64,000 bases of DNA from G965220075 sp965220075 (GTDB taxonomy: Bacteria > Chloroflexota > UBA11872). Location: NCBI GenBank assembly GCA_965220075.1, contig OZ244806.1, positions 1,302,001 to 1,366,000 on the forward strand. The letters run 5' to 3'. Shown here piece by piece: positions 34,418 through 43,814 of this stretch; the stretch's first letter is position 1, and every line of letters begins with the position of its first letter. The translations under genes and the position numbers were made by a program. The notes beneath the pieces were generated by a model that saw only the letters and a list, made by a program, of their open reading frames with translations, had not been told where the DNA came from and made no database searches.

Positions 34418-36223
34418 CTACCCCGGCGTCTCGTAGGCAAAGTCCCACCCGTCCCACTTGCGCAGGGGCTTGATGGTGTGCGGCAGGGCGGGCTCGCCGG
34501 CGGCTTGCCAGGCGGCGATTTCGTCCTGGTGGCCCAGGCGCCGCAGACCGCTCCACATGGGCTGGAAGTTGGCCCGGCCCGAGCCGCCGGCCGAGTCCCA
34601 GAAGAACATGTGGCCCGCCCCGGCCTCGTAGACCGTTGACGCCCGGCGGCGAAAGTCCTCGGGCGACTGGTGCCGCGGCATCAGGTTGGGCGCCAGCACG
34701 CAGTCGGTCCCGCGCACCAGGTCAACGAAGAACGCCAGTTGCGACGGATCGGTCCAGGCCGGCTCGTGGCTGTCGTAGACCGGCTCCGAGCTATAGGGAA
34801 TCAGCGTGTCGATCAGTCCCTCGCTCACCCAGGCCCGCAGGTCGATGCCGTCCTGCAAGTTCTCTTGCTCGGTGGCCGCCACCACCGCGCCGACGTCAAG
34901 GCGCTTCGCGCCCGCGGGTCTCAGATCGTCCATGGCCGTGCGCAGCTCGCGCATGAAGCCCGTAAGCGTGCGTGCCCGGTAGGCCAGCCAGCGGGCGTCC
35001 TCCGCCGCCAGCTCGCGCGGGTCCAGCCCGTACTCCTGCTGGAACGCCTCGACCACCGGCGGCTCGTACTCCACCAGCGGCATGCGGCGGTTGAACAGCA
35101 GGCACACCCCGTCTACGGGCCGCTCCGCGATCTCCCGCAGCACCGCGATCACAAACTCGCGCACCGCGGGATAGCTATAGGCCATCCGCGGCGTGCGGTT
35201 GCCCGCGCGGTCCACGCCGCGGCATTCGGGATGCCGGTCGAAGAAGACCTCGCCGAGGCTCGCGCCGTCCAGCGGCGGTGGGTACTTGAACCCGGCCACG
35301 CGATAGCACGCGTGGAACTCCATTCCAAGCGCGTGCGTGTGCGCCAGCGCCACGTCGAATGGGTCCATGCCCTGCTGCTGAAACTCTCGCCAGCTTTCGG
35401 CGTGCATGCGGTCGCCGCGCCGCCCGAAGTCCTCCTGCCCCTCCATGATCTCGGGGCGGGCGATGCGGCTGAAATACCGCGTCCGGTCGCCCCCGCCGGC
35501 CTCCCAGTAGATGCGTGAGACGTCCGTGTCGCCGTAGGGCTCGATCTCGCGCTGCACTTCTTCTTCGGTGGTGAGCCGGAACAGATAGTGCGGCCCGTGT
35601 GAGTCGTTGTGCGCAAACAGGCGGCCCGTGTCTTTCCGGGCCTGGTCCGCCTGCCAGACCGCGACCTCATCGTCGGTCAGCGGCACCAGCTTGACGTAGG
35701 CCACGCGCGCCGCCGGGCCGCTCAACGATCCAAAGTGATCGCCCGGCGCAACGCGTCGGACCAGCTGGAGGATATCGAGGTCCATGTCCGTGAGATCCGC
35801 GATCTTCCAGAACATCTCCACCACCACCGGCCCGCTCCAGTCCGGCAGCAGCCGGGTTTGCAGCGACGGCAGGTTCAGCGTGAGCACTGCATAGGCGTCG
35901 TCGCCGCTGAGCTTGACGGGGACCGCCAGCGTGGCGGTGTCGTCGGTGGACTTGAAGCTCGGCACGACGCCCACCGACACCGCGTGCCAGCCGCCGGCGC
36001 GCAGCGGATAGCGCACCGGCGGCGCGGCGGTTTCGGGACCCGCCGCGATCATGGTTCCCGCGACGTCGTCGGTCTTGAACGACATGGTCCGCCAGTGCCG
36101 CCGCCTGGGCGTGGCGCTCAGCGCCGCGGCGGGCTCGCAGCGGTTCAGGTCCGTGCGGTATTGCGGCGGGCTGCTGAGCCAGCCGTCGGCAAAGAGATCG
36201 CTCGCGGTTGCCGTTTCAGTCAT
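34418..36223 (-). CDS. TIM-barrel glycoside-hydrolase-like protein, paralogue A
   Basis: A 601-aa protein starting at ATG 36223 (AGGAGG eight bases upstream). Residues about 60-190 look like a beta-sandwich with GWHAVSVGV; residues about 230-560 form a barrel resembling family 10-like glycosyl hydrolases (GHL10), with HAESWREF, ARTHALGMEFHACYRVAGF-like segment, WRGVDRAGNRTPRMAYSYP-like turn, LLFNRRMPLVEYEPP and DCVLAPNLMPRHQSPEDF. It is paralogous to the gene immediately upstream, sharing most motifs in the same order. No signal peptide is apparent. The family is common in Chloroflexota but I know of no biochemical characterisation; carbohydrate processing is inferred. Confidence 0.55.
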   Translation of the reverse strand: MTETATASDLFADGWLSSPPQYRTDLNRCEPAAALSATPRRRHWRTMSFKTDDVAGTMIAAGPETAAPPVRYPLRAGGWHAVSVGVVPSFKSTDDTATLAVPVKLSGDDAYAVLTLNLPSLQTRLLPDWSGPVVVEMFWKIADLTDMDLDILQLVRRVAPGDHFGSLSGPAARVAYVKLVPLTDDEVAVWQADQARKDTGRLFAHNDSHGPHYLFRLTTEEEVQREIEPYGDTDVSRIYWEAGGGDRTRYFSRIARPEIMEGQEDFGRRGDRMHAESWREFQQQGMDPFDVALAHTHALGMEFHACYRVAGFKYPPPLDGASLGEVFFDRHPECRGVDRAGNRTPRMAYSYPAVREFVIAVLREIAERPVDGVCLLFNRRMPLVEYEPPVVEAFQQEYGLDPRELAAEDARWLAYRARTLTGFMRELRTAMDDLRPAGAKRLDVGAVVAATEQENLQDGIDLRAWVSEGLIDTLIPYSSEPVYDSHEPAWTDPSQLAFFVDLVRGTDCVLAPNLMPRHQSPEDFRRRASTVYEAGAGHMFFWDSAGGSGRANFQPMWSGLRRLGHQDEIAAWQAAGEPALPHTIKPLRKWDGWDFAYETPG

Positions 36224-36308
36224 GCCCACCGCCTCCTATCGCTCAAATCCGCGTCCAGCAGAAGGTCAGGGTCCGACCCCGACTCCCTTTTCCGGTGAGA
36301 GTCCGGCC

Positions 36309-36413
36309 CCCTCTCCCGATGGGAGAGGGCTGGGGTGAGGGTGCCTTCGTCTCGCTCGCTCAAGACCACGGTCCAACTCCCTCTCCCTCGACGGAGAGCG
36401 CTGGGGTGAGGGT
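36309..36413 (+). repeat. Two REP-like hairpin repeats between the paralogues
   Basis: CCCTCTCCC GAT GGGAGAGGG (36309-36329) is a perfect 9-bp hairpin followed by CTGGGGTGAGGG. A second, imperfect copy with the same tail lies at 36377-36413 (CTCTCC/GGAGAG). The GGGAGAGGG-CTGGGGTGAGGG combination is a dispersed repeat seen in many GC-rich environmental genomes. Confidence 0.65.
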
Positions 36414-36445
36414 GAATCCCCGCGGCACACAGCTCGCGTCCACCA

Positions 36446-38212
36446 TCAGCCCGGCGTCGTATACGAGAGATCCCAATCGTCCAGCACGTCCACGTCGTGC
36501 GCGGTGGGTTCCAGGGAGGGCTCGCCCGCCGCGCGCCAGGCCTCGATCTCCTCGCGGTGCCCCAACCGCCGCAGCGCATTCCACATCGCGCCGAAGTTCG
36601 CCCGCCCGGAGCCGCCCGCCGCGTCCCAGAAGAACAGGTGCTCGGCGCCCGCGCCGTAGATGCCCGCCGCCTGGCGGCGCACGTCCTCGGGCGGGCGGTG
36701 GCGCGGCATCATCCCGGGCGCCAGCACGCAGTCCGTCCCGCGCACCAGCTCCACGAAATACGCCAGATCCGCCGGGTTCTCCCACGACACGGCGTGCGAG
36801 TCGCCGCCCGGCGCCGAGGTGTAGGGAATCAGGGTGTCGACGATACCCTCCTCGACCCACGCTCCCAGGTCCATGGCGTTTTGGAGGTTCTCCTGCTCGC
36901 TGTTCATCACCACGGCTGAAACTCCAAGGCGCCTGCCGCGCGCCGTGCCTGCCTCGTCCATTGCCTGCCGCACCTCGCGCATGAACTGGGTCAGCTCGCG
37001 CGCCCGGAACCGCAGCCAGCGCTCGTCGTCCGCCGGCAGCGCGTGCGGGTCGAGGCCGTATTCCTCCTGGAAGGCCGCCACAACCGGCGGCTCGTACTCC
37101 ACCAGCGGCATGCGCCGGTTGTACAGCAGGCACACCCCATCGATGGGACGCTCGGCCATCTCACGCAGCAGCGACACCACGTAGGCCCGCACCTCGGGAT
37201 AGGAATAGGCAATGCGCGGCGTCGTCTGGCCGTTGCGGTCCACCCCGCGCCATTCCGGGTGCGCCGCGGCGAACGTATCTCCCAGATTGAAGTGGTCGAT
37301 CGGCGGCGGGTACCAGAAGCCGGCCACGCGGTACGACGCATGTAGTTCCAGCCCGGCGTCGTGGCAGTGCTCGATGGCGATATCGAGCGGGTCAACGCCC
37401 AGGTCCCGGAACGCCCGCCAGCTTTCCGCGTGCAGCCGGTCGCCCACGCGCGCAAAGTCTTCGGCCTCGTCGAACGTGCACCAGCGCGCGATCTTGCTGA
37501 AGTAGTAGCTGATGTCGCCTTCGCCGGCTTCCCAATACATGCGGGCGAAGTCGGTGTGGCGATAGGGCTCGATCTCGCGCCGAATGCCCTCCGCGTCCGT
37601 CAACCGCCACAGATAGTGCGGCCCGTGCGCGTCCTGATGGGCGAACAGCCGCCGCGTATCGCCGTGCTGGCGCTCGGCCTGTGCCTCGGCCGCCTCCGCG
37701 TCGGTGAGCGGCACCAGCTTGACATAAGCAATCCGCACGATCTCCGACCGCCAGGCGCCCACGGCATCGACCGGCGCCGTCTGCCACTGCGGCTGCCCCA
37801 GCACCAGCTGCTGGCCCGTCAGGTCGGCCGAGCGCCAATAGAGGTCCACGATCTGTAAGTCGTGCCCGCGGTCGGGATGCCCCGCTTGCGCGGTCAGCAT
37901 CGTCGGCGTCGTGTCGCCGCTCAGCCGTGCCAGCACCTTCAACGGGGCGCCCTCATAGCCCGGCGGCGGCATCAGGCCCAGCGAGACCGCGTGCCAGCCG
38001 CTTGCATTCAGGTCCAGGGTGACGTCCGGCGCCGCCGTCTCGGGACCCGCCAGCAGCATCTGGCCACTCATGTCGCCGGCGGTGTACCCCATCGCCCGCC
38101 AGCGGTGAAACGCCGGCACTGCGCCGACGGCGTCCGCCGGTTCCACGGCGCTCAAGTCGGTGACGTAGAACGGCTCGTTGACCAGCCCGCGGTCGGCAAT
38201 GCGGTCCGTCAT
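36446..38212 (-). CDS. TIM-barrel glycoside-hydrolase-like protein, paralogue B
   Basis: A 588-aa protein. The ATG at 38212 is chosen because GAGG lies five bases upstream and the paralogue aligns from there (MTDRIADRGLVNEPFYVTDL); an in-frame start further upstream adds 22 unsupported residues. It shares with its tandem neighbour the motifs HAESWRAFRDLGVDPLDIA, HASYRVAGFWYPPP, LLYNRRMPLVEYEPPVVAAF, EQENLQ and DCVLAPGMMPRHRPPEDV, ending with a DLSYTTPG tail against DFAYETPG. The pair therefore arose by duplication and probably diverged in substrate. It is separated from the other copy by about 220 bases carrying REP-like repeats, so it may be transcribed separately. Confidence 0.55.
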   Translation of the reverse strand: MTDRIADRGLVNEPFYVTDLSAVEPADAVGAVPAFHRWRAMGYTAGDMSGQMLLAGPETAAPDVTLDLNASGWHAVSLGLMPPPGYEGAPLKVLARLSGDTTPTMLTAQAGHPDRGHDLQIVDLYWRSADLTGQQLVLGQPQWQTAPVDAVGAWRSEIVRIAYVKLVPLTDAEAAEAQAERQHGDTRRLFAHQDAHGPHYLWRLTDAEGIRREIEPYRHTDFARMYWEAGEGDISYYFSKIARWCTFDEAEDFARVGDRLHAESWRAFRDLGVDPLDIAIEHCHDAGLELHASYRVAGFWYPPPIDHFNLGDTFAAAHPEWRGVDRNGQTTPRIAYSYPEVRAYVVSLLREMAERPIDGVCLLYNRRMPLVEYEPPVVAAFQEEYGLDPHALPADDERWLRFRARELTQFMREVRQAMDEAGTARGRRLGVSAVVMNSEQENLQNAMDLGAWVEEGIVDTLIPYTSAPGGDSHAVSWENPADLAYFVELVRGTDCVLAPGMMPRHRPPEDVRRQAAGIYGAGAEHLFFWDAAGGSGRANFGAMWNALRRLGHREEIEAWRAAGEPSLEPTAHDVDVLDDWDLSYTTPG

Positions 38213-38464
38213 ACGCACCTCATCTAGATGAAGGGGCGGCGGCGGACATTTCAGCCCCGCGACCAACTCCGGCGCCATGGAGGTCGCCGCACTTTATGCG
38301 CCGCTCTGCCTGCGCACAACTCCTGGGCCCTCGCATCGGTCCCTGGACCCTTCAAGCCGCGCCATTTCGGCATGCCGCCGATTGGCCGCCCCCTTCGTCA
38401 TTCCGGCCTTGAGCCTGAATCCAGCTGCCGTGGCCGGCCGCCCGCGCACCGGCGTTCCCTCAGC

Positions 38465-38950
38465 TCAGACGCCGCCGGCCATGTCGAGCAGCCTGCCGAC
38501 CGTCCGCCAGTTGCGAATGGTGATCGTCGTTGCCAACACGCGGTCGAAGTAGTCGACCGTGAGCTTGGACCGCGCCACGCCATCGGGAAAGTGCAGGTAG
38601 ACCTCGCGTCCCCGCACCTCGAACGCGTTCGGCGGCGAGCGGTCCGGGTCCAGCTCGGCGATCCGCGCCGCGCTGGGCGCGTCGGACAGGAACCCCACAT
38701 GGAGTCTGGCCGGGTCCGCGCCGGCTGCCAGGAACGGATTTCCCCGCACGACGGCGTTCAACTCCTCCGCCGTCCGCGTGACCACGGGAACTTGGAACCC
38801 CTTGCTCGCGGCGATCTCCGCCTGGATAAGCACCGGAATGCGCGCCGCCAGCGCCTGCTCCGCCCGGAACACGACGTTCCCGCTCTGGATATACGTCCGC
38901 ACGTCCACGCATCCCGCAGCCTCGAAGATCGCCCGCAGCTCCGCCATCAA
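38465..38950 (-). CDS. DUF1697 family protein, probably 5'-truncated
   Basis: A 161-aa protein beginning at TTG 38950 or the adjacent ATG. It carries the DUF1697 pattern MAELRAIFEAAG, VRTYIQSGNVVF, RGNPFLAAGADP, VHGFLSDAP-like turn, and RTTIRNWRTV-like end (TITIRNWRTVGRLLDM). Family members normally begin about 20 residues earlier, with a conserved LLRGINVGGKKLL segment; upstream in the same frame I see only CGTKKLL before a stop, and nothing matching the first strand. The gene has therefore lost its first strand or uses an alternative start. The function of the family is unknown. Confidence 0.75.
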   Translation of the reverse strand: MMAELRAIFEAAGCVDVRTYIQSGNVVFRAEQALAARIPVLIQAEIAASKGFQVPVVTRTAEELNAVVRGNPFLAAGADPARLHVGFLSDAPSAARIAELDPDRSPPNAFEVRGREVYLHFPDGVARSKLTVDYFDRVLATTITIRNWRTVGRLLDMAGGV

Positions 38951-40021
38951 CAGCTTCTTCGTGCCGCACTGGGTGTTCGCGGACGGTGACGCGCGTATTC
39001 AACGCCACGCGCCTGTGCTGCCGCTGTCGCGCGATGCCGATCGCATGGTGGCGCTCCGGCGTTCATTGGCCGTGTATCGAATGGTTTTGGACAGCCCCGA
39101 CAGGATGACCTGCTGGAATTTCTCTTGCGTGAGGTCCCAGACGACCAGCGGGCTGGCCTTGCGTCGGCCCTAATGATCGACTTGAGTCCTCCGATCTGAG
39201 CGCATCCAGCAGTTCCGGAGCATCCGTGCAGGGTTCTGAAGCGGCGTGTTGCGGAACACTCCCTGGCGCGTTCCTAGGGAGCGAGACGAGCGAAATCTGC
39301 CTACGTGCCAGGTGCACCACCCGGCTGACTGGGGAGCTGCCCGCGAGGTGACCAACCGGCATGTTGGGTTCCCCTTGGCCGATTGTCGGCGAGCGCCACG
39401 ATCGGTCTAGCGCCGGCCGCACCAATCGCTATCGACGAAACGAGAAGTCGACTGGAGTCCAAGTGAGCGCAGGACCGACATCCGGCATGCCCCCCAAGAG
39501 CCGTGGCTTCCAGGATCCGGGGGCTCTTCAGGGTGAATTCTCAAGCTTGTGGATTCCTGCCTACCCGCCAGGGCATTGGGTCGGCATCCTGAGGCCATAC
39601 TGCTCGTTCGGCCGGAGTATGCGGATGCCGCAGGCCGCCGCTATGCCAATCTCAGGGGGACCACACGCACGCCGGGCGCAGCGCCGTGGCCGTCGGTCGT
39701 TCGCGACGTAACACCGGTGGGTTGACGACGCCTTGCGCCATCGCACGGATGGCTATCGCTTGCTCGACTCTGCACTAGTCGGACTGCCGGGCGTGCAACG
39801 CCTGGCGCGCCAGTGCTTTCGACGCAGCGCCTTCGCCGATGTGAATGCGGCGTGGGCGCTCCTCCAGCAGGCGACCGAGCGGGCGTCGTCGGTCTTCGCA
39901 GCCCCAACACGTGTGGGCGTCCTATCGGCGCCCGACGGCGGAGGCGGTGAGCCGAGAGTTCCTGGCGTTGGCGCAGGGCGAATTCGGGTCGAATTAGCGT
40001 AGGATTTCGGTGTTATGGCGC
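38951..40021. other. Degenerate intergenic region
   Basis: About 1.07 kb without a confident gene. A short leftward stretch near 39070-39170 reads SPLVVWDLTQEKFQQVILSG, which has convincing protein character but no start, stop or family I recognise, so it is probably a gene remnant. The rightward frame 39733-40002 is unrecognised. The end of the region abuts an IS5-like element at 40022. Confidence 0.35.
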
Positions 40022-40025
40022 CTAG
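40022..40025 (+). other. CTAG target site at the end of a truncated IS5-like element
   Basis: CTAG directly precedes the element end GGATGGTCTG, just as at the intact copy (48040-48043, other strand). It is the expected 4-bp target duplication of this IS; the partner copy is lost with the element's other end. Confidence 0.6.
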
Positions 40026-40490
40026 GGATGGTCTGAATAAGTCTGGCGGCGGCAGCAGCACTTATGCTCGTGGGCAACCGGCGCCCGGTGAGGAAACGCG
40101 AAGCAACCACAGCGATCATTCGCCGATGTGGAGTATGACGGGCAGAAGCGCCAAACGCGACGGGCGCAGTTTCTGCAGCAGATGGACGGCTTGATTCCGT
40201 GGCGGCGGCTGGAAGTGCGCCTCCGCCCGGTGTACCCCACCGGCGCGCGCGGGCGGCCACCCTATCCGCTGGCCATGATGCTGCGGATTCACTGTGTGCA
40301 GCTGTTCTATAACCTCAGCGACCCGGCGATGGAGGACGCGCTCTACGACAGCGCGGCGGTGCAGCGCTTCGTGGGCCTCGCGGCGCGGGACCCGCGGCCC
40401 GATGAGACGACGATCCTCAATTTTCGGCACCTGCTGGATCAGCATGCCCTGGGCGCGGTGCTGCTGGCCGAGATCACCCGGCATCTGGCA
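40026..40490 (+). mobile_element. Truncated IS5-like element carrying a transposase N-terminal fragment
   Basis: It begins with the terminal sequence GGATGGTCTGAATAAGTCTG, matching the complete IS at 46883-48039 inverted. The transposase frame reads EYDGQKRQTRRAQFLQQMDG and continues to ITRHLAPRA, almost identical to the intact element's protein, then switches to unrelated DNA. The usual start ATG has become AAG (the next in-frame ATG is not expected to give a functional protein). It is a 465-bp remnant lacking the catalytic half. Confidence 0.88.
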
Positions 40491-40668
40491 CCGCGAGCGA
40501 GTTTCTTCGAACTGGATGGCCGACCAACATCGTCGACCCTGGGTACGCGGCTCCTATTCGCTTGATCGACCCTTCAGCTGAGATATTCGATGTGTATTGG
40601 ACGGAAAACCAATACTCTATTCATTACAACCCAGGAAGTGACGATGTTTGAGCTAGACATCCATCTCC

Positions 40669-41415
40669 TCAACTGATCGACAAACTCGATCCGAGGAAAG
40701 GGAGCCGAAGGCGGTGAGCGACGCGTTGCGAGGAGACATTGGCAGCATTCGTGCTATAGAAGAGGGCGTGATCTACGAGCACCGGTAACGACGCCCACGC
40801 AGCGGTCGCTGCTGCCGCGAAGCCCCGTCCGCGAAACGCTGGCGGTGTCACGACCCCCTCCTCTGCACCGACCGATGACACCCGGGCCGCAAAGGCAATG
40901 GAGACGATGGTCCCTTCCTGAAGAGCAACGCACCACGGTGGCCAGAAGTCGCTAGGATCGACAAACCCCATATCGACAAGATCCTCCGGCATCCCGTCAG
41001 CCTCAAGGCATGCGAGCAGCTGTGCTCCTTCAGGAGTTTGGGAGCTGACGACACGCGTGCTGTGTTCGTACTGAAGACTGTTCGGCAAGGTGTATGTAAT
41101 TCCGCGACTGACCTCATTAACGGGAGCCTCTGAACCGAGAATCTCTACATATTTCTCCACATGAAACGGCGCGCTGTGGGCTCCGCTCATCGGCGGTTCA
41201 CGTGCGACGAGGGCTTCGATGGCGCGAGCGGTCTTTTCTGTGATATCTACGCCGAATCGCACGACGTTTCCATCCGCACTTCCGGCCATCCACATGCGCG
41301 GCGCGGGTGATCGGTCCGGCGAGTTACAGCAACAGAGACGCCCAGCCTCCGTGAGCTCGTACAGTGTCGCGGCTTGAATTGCAAGTTGTCTCAGTCCACG
41401 CAAGTTTTCAGGCAT
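40669..41415 (-). CDS. GNAT family N-acetyltransferase
   Basis: A 248-aa protein, start taken at ATG 41415 (MPENLRGLRQLAIQAATLYE); an in-frame start about 24 codons upstream is possible. The C-terminal 110 residues carry the acetyl-CoA binding core: GTIVSIAFAARVSSVGAEEG, VTPPAFRGRGFAAAATAAWA (the R/Q-x-x-G-x-G/A signature) and a final NAANVSSQRVAHRLRLPFLG, where the usual order of GNAT motifs A and B is visible. The N-terminal half is an unrecognised domain that may bind the substrate. The surrounding DNA is of lower GC than average, consistent with transfer. Confidence 0.8.
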   Translation of the reverse strand: MPENLRGLRQLAIQAATLYELTEAGRLCCCNSPDRSPAPRMWMAGSADGNVVRFGVDITEKTARAIEALVAREPPMSGAHSAPFHVEKYVEILGSEAPVNEVSRGITYTLPNSLQYEHSTRVVSSQTPEGAQLLACLEADGMPEDLVDMGFVDPSDFWPPWCVALQEGTIVSIAFAARVSSVGAEEGVVTPPAFRGRGFAAAATAAWASLPVLVDHALFYSTNAANVSSQRVAHRLRLPFLGSSLSIS

Positions 41416-41993
41416 AGCTACCACATTCCTTTTCCCAAGAATCCGGTGGCGGGCAAGTGTCACCCTCTTGCTTTGTAGCACACGCAACGTAGTGATTCAA
41501 TAGGCGAAGGGGCGGAGGGCGTCGGATTCAAAATTCCACCGCGGAGTGAACGGAAGGACGTCGGTGCCTTCACCCTTCATGGCGTCTCAGCAAAATCATA
41601 CGGGCTTCATATGGTGACTCATCGCGATGATTGAGGCGAAATCACATCTACCATGACGGTAAGACAGATACTATAGTGATGCGAAGTCTAGTGTCGTCAC
41701 TGATATCTCTGGATCTGAAGATGGTGCTTTCTCCCGATTTGATAGATCGCATGAGGCCGACTACTCGCTTCGGATGGATTGCTCGAAGCTTGAGGTCGCA
41801 ACGCGCTATCGTTTCCCAGAGTGACAGCAATGATTTCACAAGCACGAGATATGCTAGCCTTGAGGCAGGCGCTGATGCATGCAACGTATCCGAAGGCCTC
41901 GCCCAAGCCGCGTTTCGTCGTGGTGCTTTGGTATGTACCGAGTTTCGTGTGGGATTACCGGCGATTGCCCAATAACGCGGCAGATATCTGAAC
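41416..41993. other. Lower-GC intergenic stretch
   Basis: No gene is supported. Open frames exist on both strands (for example rightward 41631-41975 and leftward 41648-41995) but neither has family resemblance or a ribosome site. The lower GC suggests it arrived with the neighbouring acetyltransferase. Confidence 0.35.
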
Positions 41994-42998
41994 ATGGGGG
42001 TTACGCGAGTAGGTCGTGTACTGCACGAGAAAGATGGCGCCTGGAGACATCTTCGTCGGCGACGGGCGGCCGTCGACTTGCGGCCGTTCCCGGGAAAGCG
42101 GGGTCATGACATAGGACGACGGAAAGACGCCAACCTCGTCGACCAGGTTGCACGCTGCTTACGTACCACACCGGTCTCGTCGCGGGCGGTTAGAAGCGGA
42201 TACTCTCCCGCGGAGAGGCTCGTGGTGAAGTTCGCCGACGGCCGGTCGGCGTTTGTGAAGCAAGCCGTCAACGACGAAACAGCCGCTGCACTCCGCGCTG
42301 AACATCGTATCTACGCATACGTAAGCGCACCCTTCGTTCCAGCACTCCTAGGCTGGCATGATGGCAAGCTCCCGGTGCTCGTGATCGAGGATCTGACTGC
42401 GTACACGTGGCCTCCTCCCTGGAACGGCCCGCGAGTGGAGGCGATCCTCCGTACCCTGCGCGAACTCGCCGGGACCCCTCCGCCTCCTTGTCTTCCGCGT
42501 CTTCGTGACGACGACGGGCTCGGTGAGGGATGGGACGCGGTCGCAGCGAACCCGACTCCCTTCCTTCGGCTCGGCCTCGCCACGCCTGAGTGGCTTGAAA
42601 AGGCTCTTCCGGCGCTCTTGGCCGCCGACGGGGCAGCGACGCTCCACGGCGACGCCTTCCTGCACTTCGACGTCCGGAGCGACAACCTCTGCTTCCGCGG
42701 GAACCGGGCTCTCCTCGTCGACTGGAACTGGGCGTGCATCGGGAATCCCCTCGTCGACATCGCGCTGTGGCTTCCCAGCCTGCGCGTCGAGGGCGGGCCG
42801 CACCCGCGCGAGCTCATGCCAGAGCAACCCGCTCTTGCCGCCCGGGTCGCGGGATTCTTCGCCGTTCGCGCAGCCCTGCCACCCCCTCCCGCTGCCCCGT
42901 GCTTGCGCCGTGTCCAGCTCGCTCAGCTTCGAGCGGCGCTTCGCTGGGTTGCCGAGGAGCTCGAACTTGAGTCGCCGACAGCCATATCAGGCCGATAG
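41994..42998 (+). CDS. Aminoglycoside phosphotransferase (APH)-family kinase
   Basis: A 334-aa protein. From about residue 65 it shows the APH/ChoK kinase fold: RLVVKFADGRSAFVKQA with the ATP-binding Lys, a hinge LPVLVIEDLT, the catalytic loop LHGDAFLHFDVRSDNLCF (H-G-D...D-x-R-x-x-N) and LLVDWNWACIGNPLVDIA with the Mg-binding Asp. The first 45 residues look unrelated and the true start may be a downstream codon; ATG 41994 is the outermost. The family phosphorylates antibiotics or small molecules such as homoserine or choline; the substrate is not predictable here, and resistance should not be assumed. Confidence 0.85.
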   Translation: MGVTRVGRVLHEKDGAWRHLRRRRAAVDLRPFPGKRGHDIGRRKDANLVDQVARCLRTTPVSSRAVRSGYSPAERLVVKFADGRSAFVKQAVNDETAAALRAEHRIYAYVSAPFVPALLGWHDGKLPVLVIEDLTAYTWPPPWNGPRVEAILRTLRELAGTPPPPCLPRLRDDDGLGEGWDAVAANPTPFLRLGLATPEWLEKALPALLAADGAATLHGDAFLHFDVRSDNLCFRGNRALLVDWNWACIGNPLVDIALWLPSLRVEGGPHPRELMPEQPALAARVAGFFAVRAALPPPPAAPCLRRVQLAQLRAALRWVAEELELESPTAISGR

Positions 42999-43012
42999 GT
43001 TCGAGCGCGTTC

Positions 43013-43450
43013 TCACGAGTCCACATCCTTGAGGTTGGCGTGGTATATGTGCGTCGCCCACCGGCCCTCCTTGATCCACGGCTTCCTCCGACCGACATAG
43101 TGGACAATCTGTGCACGCATCAGAAGGTCGTCAAATCTCGCTCGTTGCTGGTCGTTCCCGAACCAGGTTTCCGTCAGATTCCACATAGGCTCTTTCTCTA
43201 TCCACTGCCCTGCCACAACTTCTTTAGGTCCGTCCTGATCTATGAGGGCGGGCGTGAATCTTCGGATGTGTTCAATTGCCCGGTAACCGACGTCGGCTTT
43301 GCGACATTCCCGGAGATCGCCGAGTAGTACGTCCGCGTTGAAGCAGGGGAGGCTGGGGTCCAGCCCAAAAGCCTGTACGCAAGCCTGCAGGCTATGGCCA
43401 AGTTCCTCGAGGCCGGCCCGTTCAAGTTACCCGTCACGCTACCGCTGCCC
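43013..43450 (-). pseudogene. C-terminal fragment of a family 8 glycosyltransferase
   Basis: The leftward frame has no start codon before an upstream TAA. From about 43450 it reads GLDPSLPCFNADVLLGDLRE, VVAGQWIEKEPMWNLTETWF and ends QIVHYVGRRKPWIKEGRWA. The FNADVLL segment and the HY-x-G-x-x-KPW motif are characteristic of GT8 glycosyltransferases (LgtC/galactinol synthase-like), in which they bind metal or UDP-sugar. The N-terminal half with the D-x-D motif is missing. About 145 of the usual 280-300 residues remain. Confidence 0.75.
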
Positions 43451-43639
43451 AATTTCAACGTCGCACTCACGTAACAGGCCGCAGTGGACGTGGACGACCC
43501 ACCACGCTTCGAGGTTATGTGCTTGGGGGCTTATCCCATTCTGTGCCAAGGACACGCCGATCGGACGGCACACCATCAACCCGCGCGGTGAGACGCTGGC
43601 TGACAAGCCTGCCGCCCGCGCCGCCTTGCGCGCGCGCTG

Positions 43640-43814
43640 CTGTCTCGTTCCGTTGGAACACTGCCTCGAGAACGTAGCAGGACCGCGAAGGATAAGACTC
43701 TCCGGTGGACAGCAGAAAAGGGCCGCCGCCATCCGAATGCTCGTCCGAGACCCGGATATACTCGTTTTCGACGATTTGTCGAGCGGCCTATATGTGGAGA
43801 ACAAGCAGACCCTT
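43640..43814 (+). pseudogene. ABC-transporter ATPase fragment disrupted by an insertion sequence
   Basis: The rightward frame reads RIRLSGGQQKRAAAIRMLVR (LSGGQ signature) followed by DPDILVFDDLSSGLYVENKQ (Walker B and D-loop region) and stops at the IS end (TLW). No Walker A region precedes it within recognisable distance and nothing resembling the rest of the gene occurs past the IS. The Walker B Asp is followed by Asp instead of Glu, as in some ATPases. It is a remnant of a lost gene. Confidence 0.75.

Noticed and set aside
38228..38989. Rightward frame of about 253 codons
   Set aside because: It is antisense to the DUF1697 gene and has no protein-like motifs.
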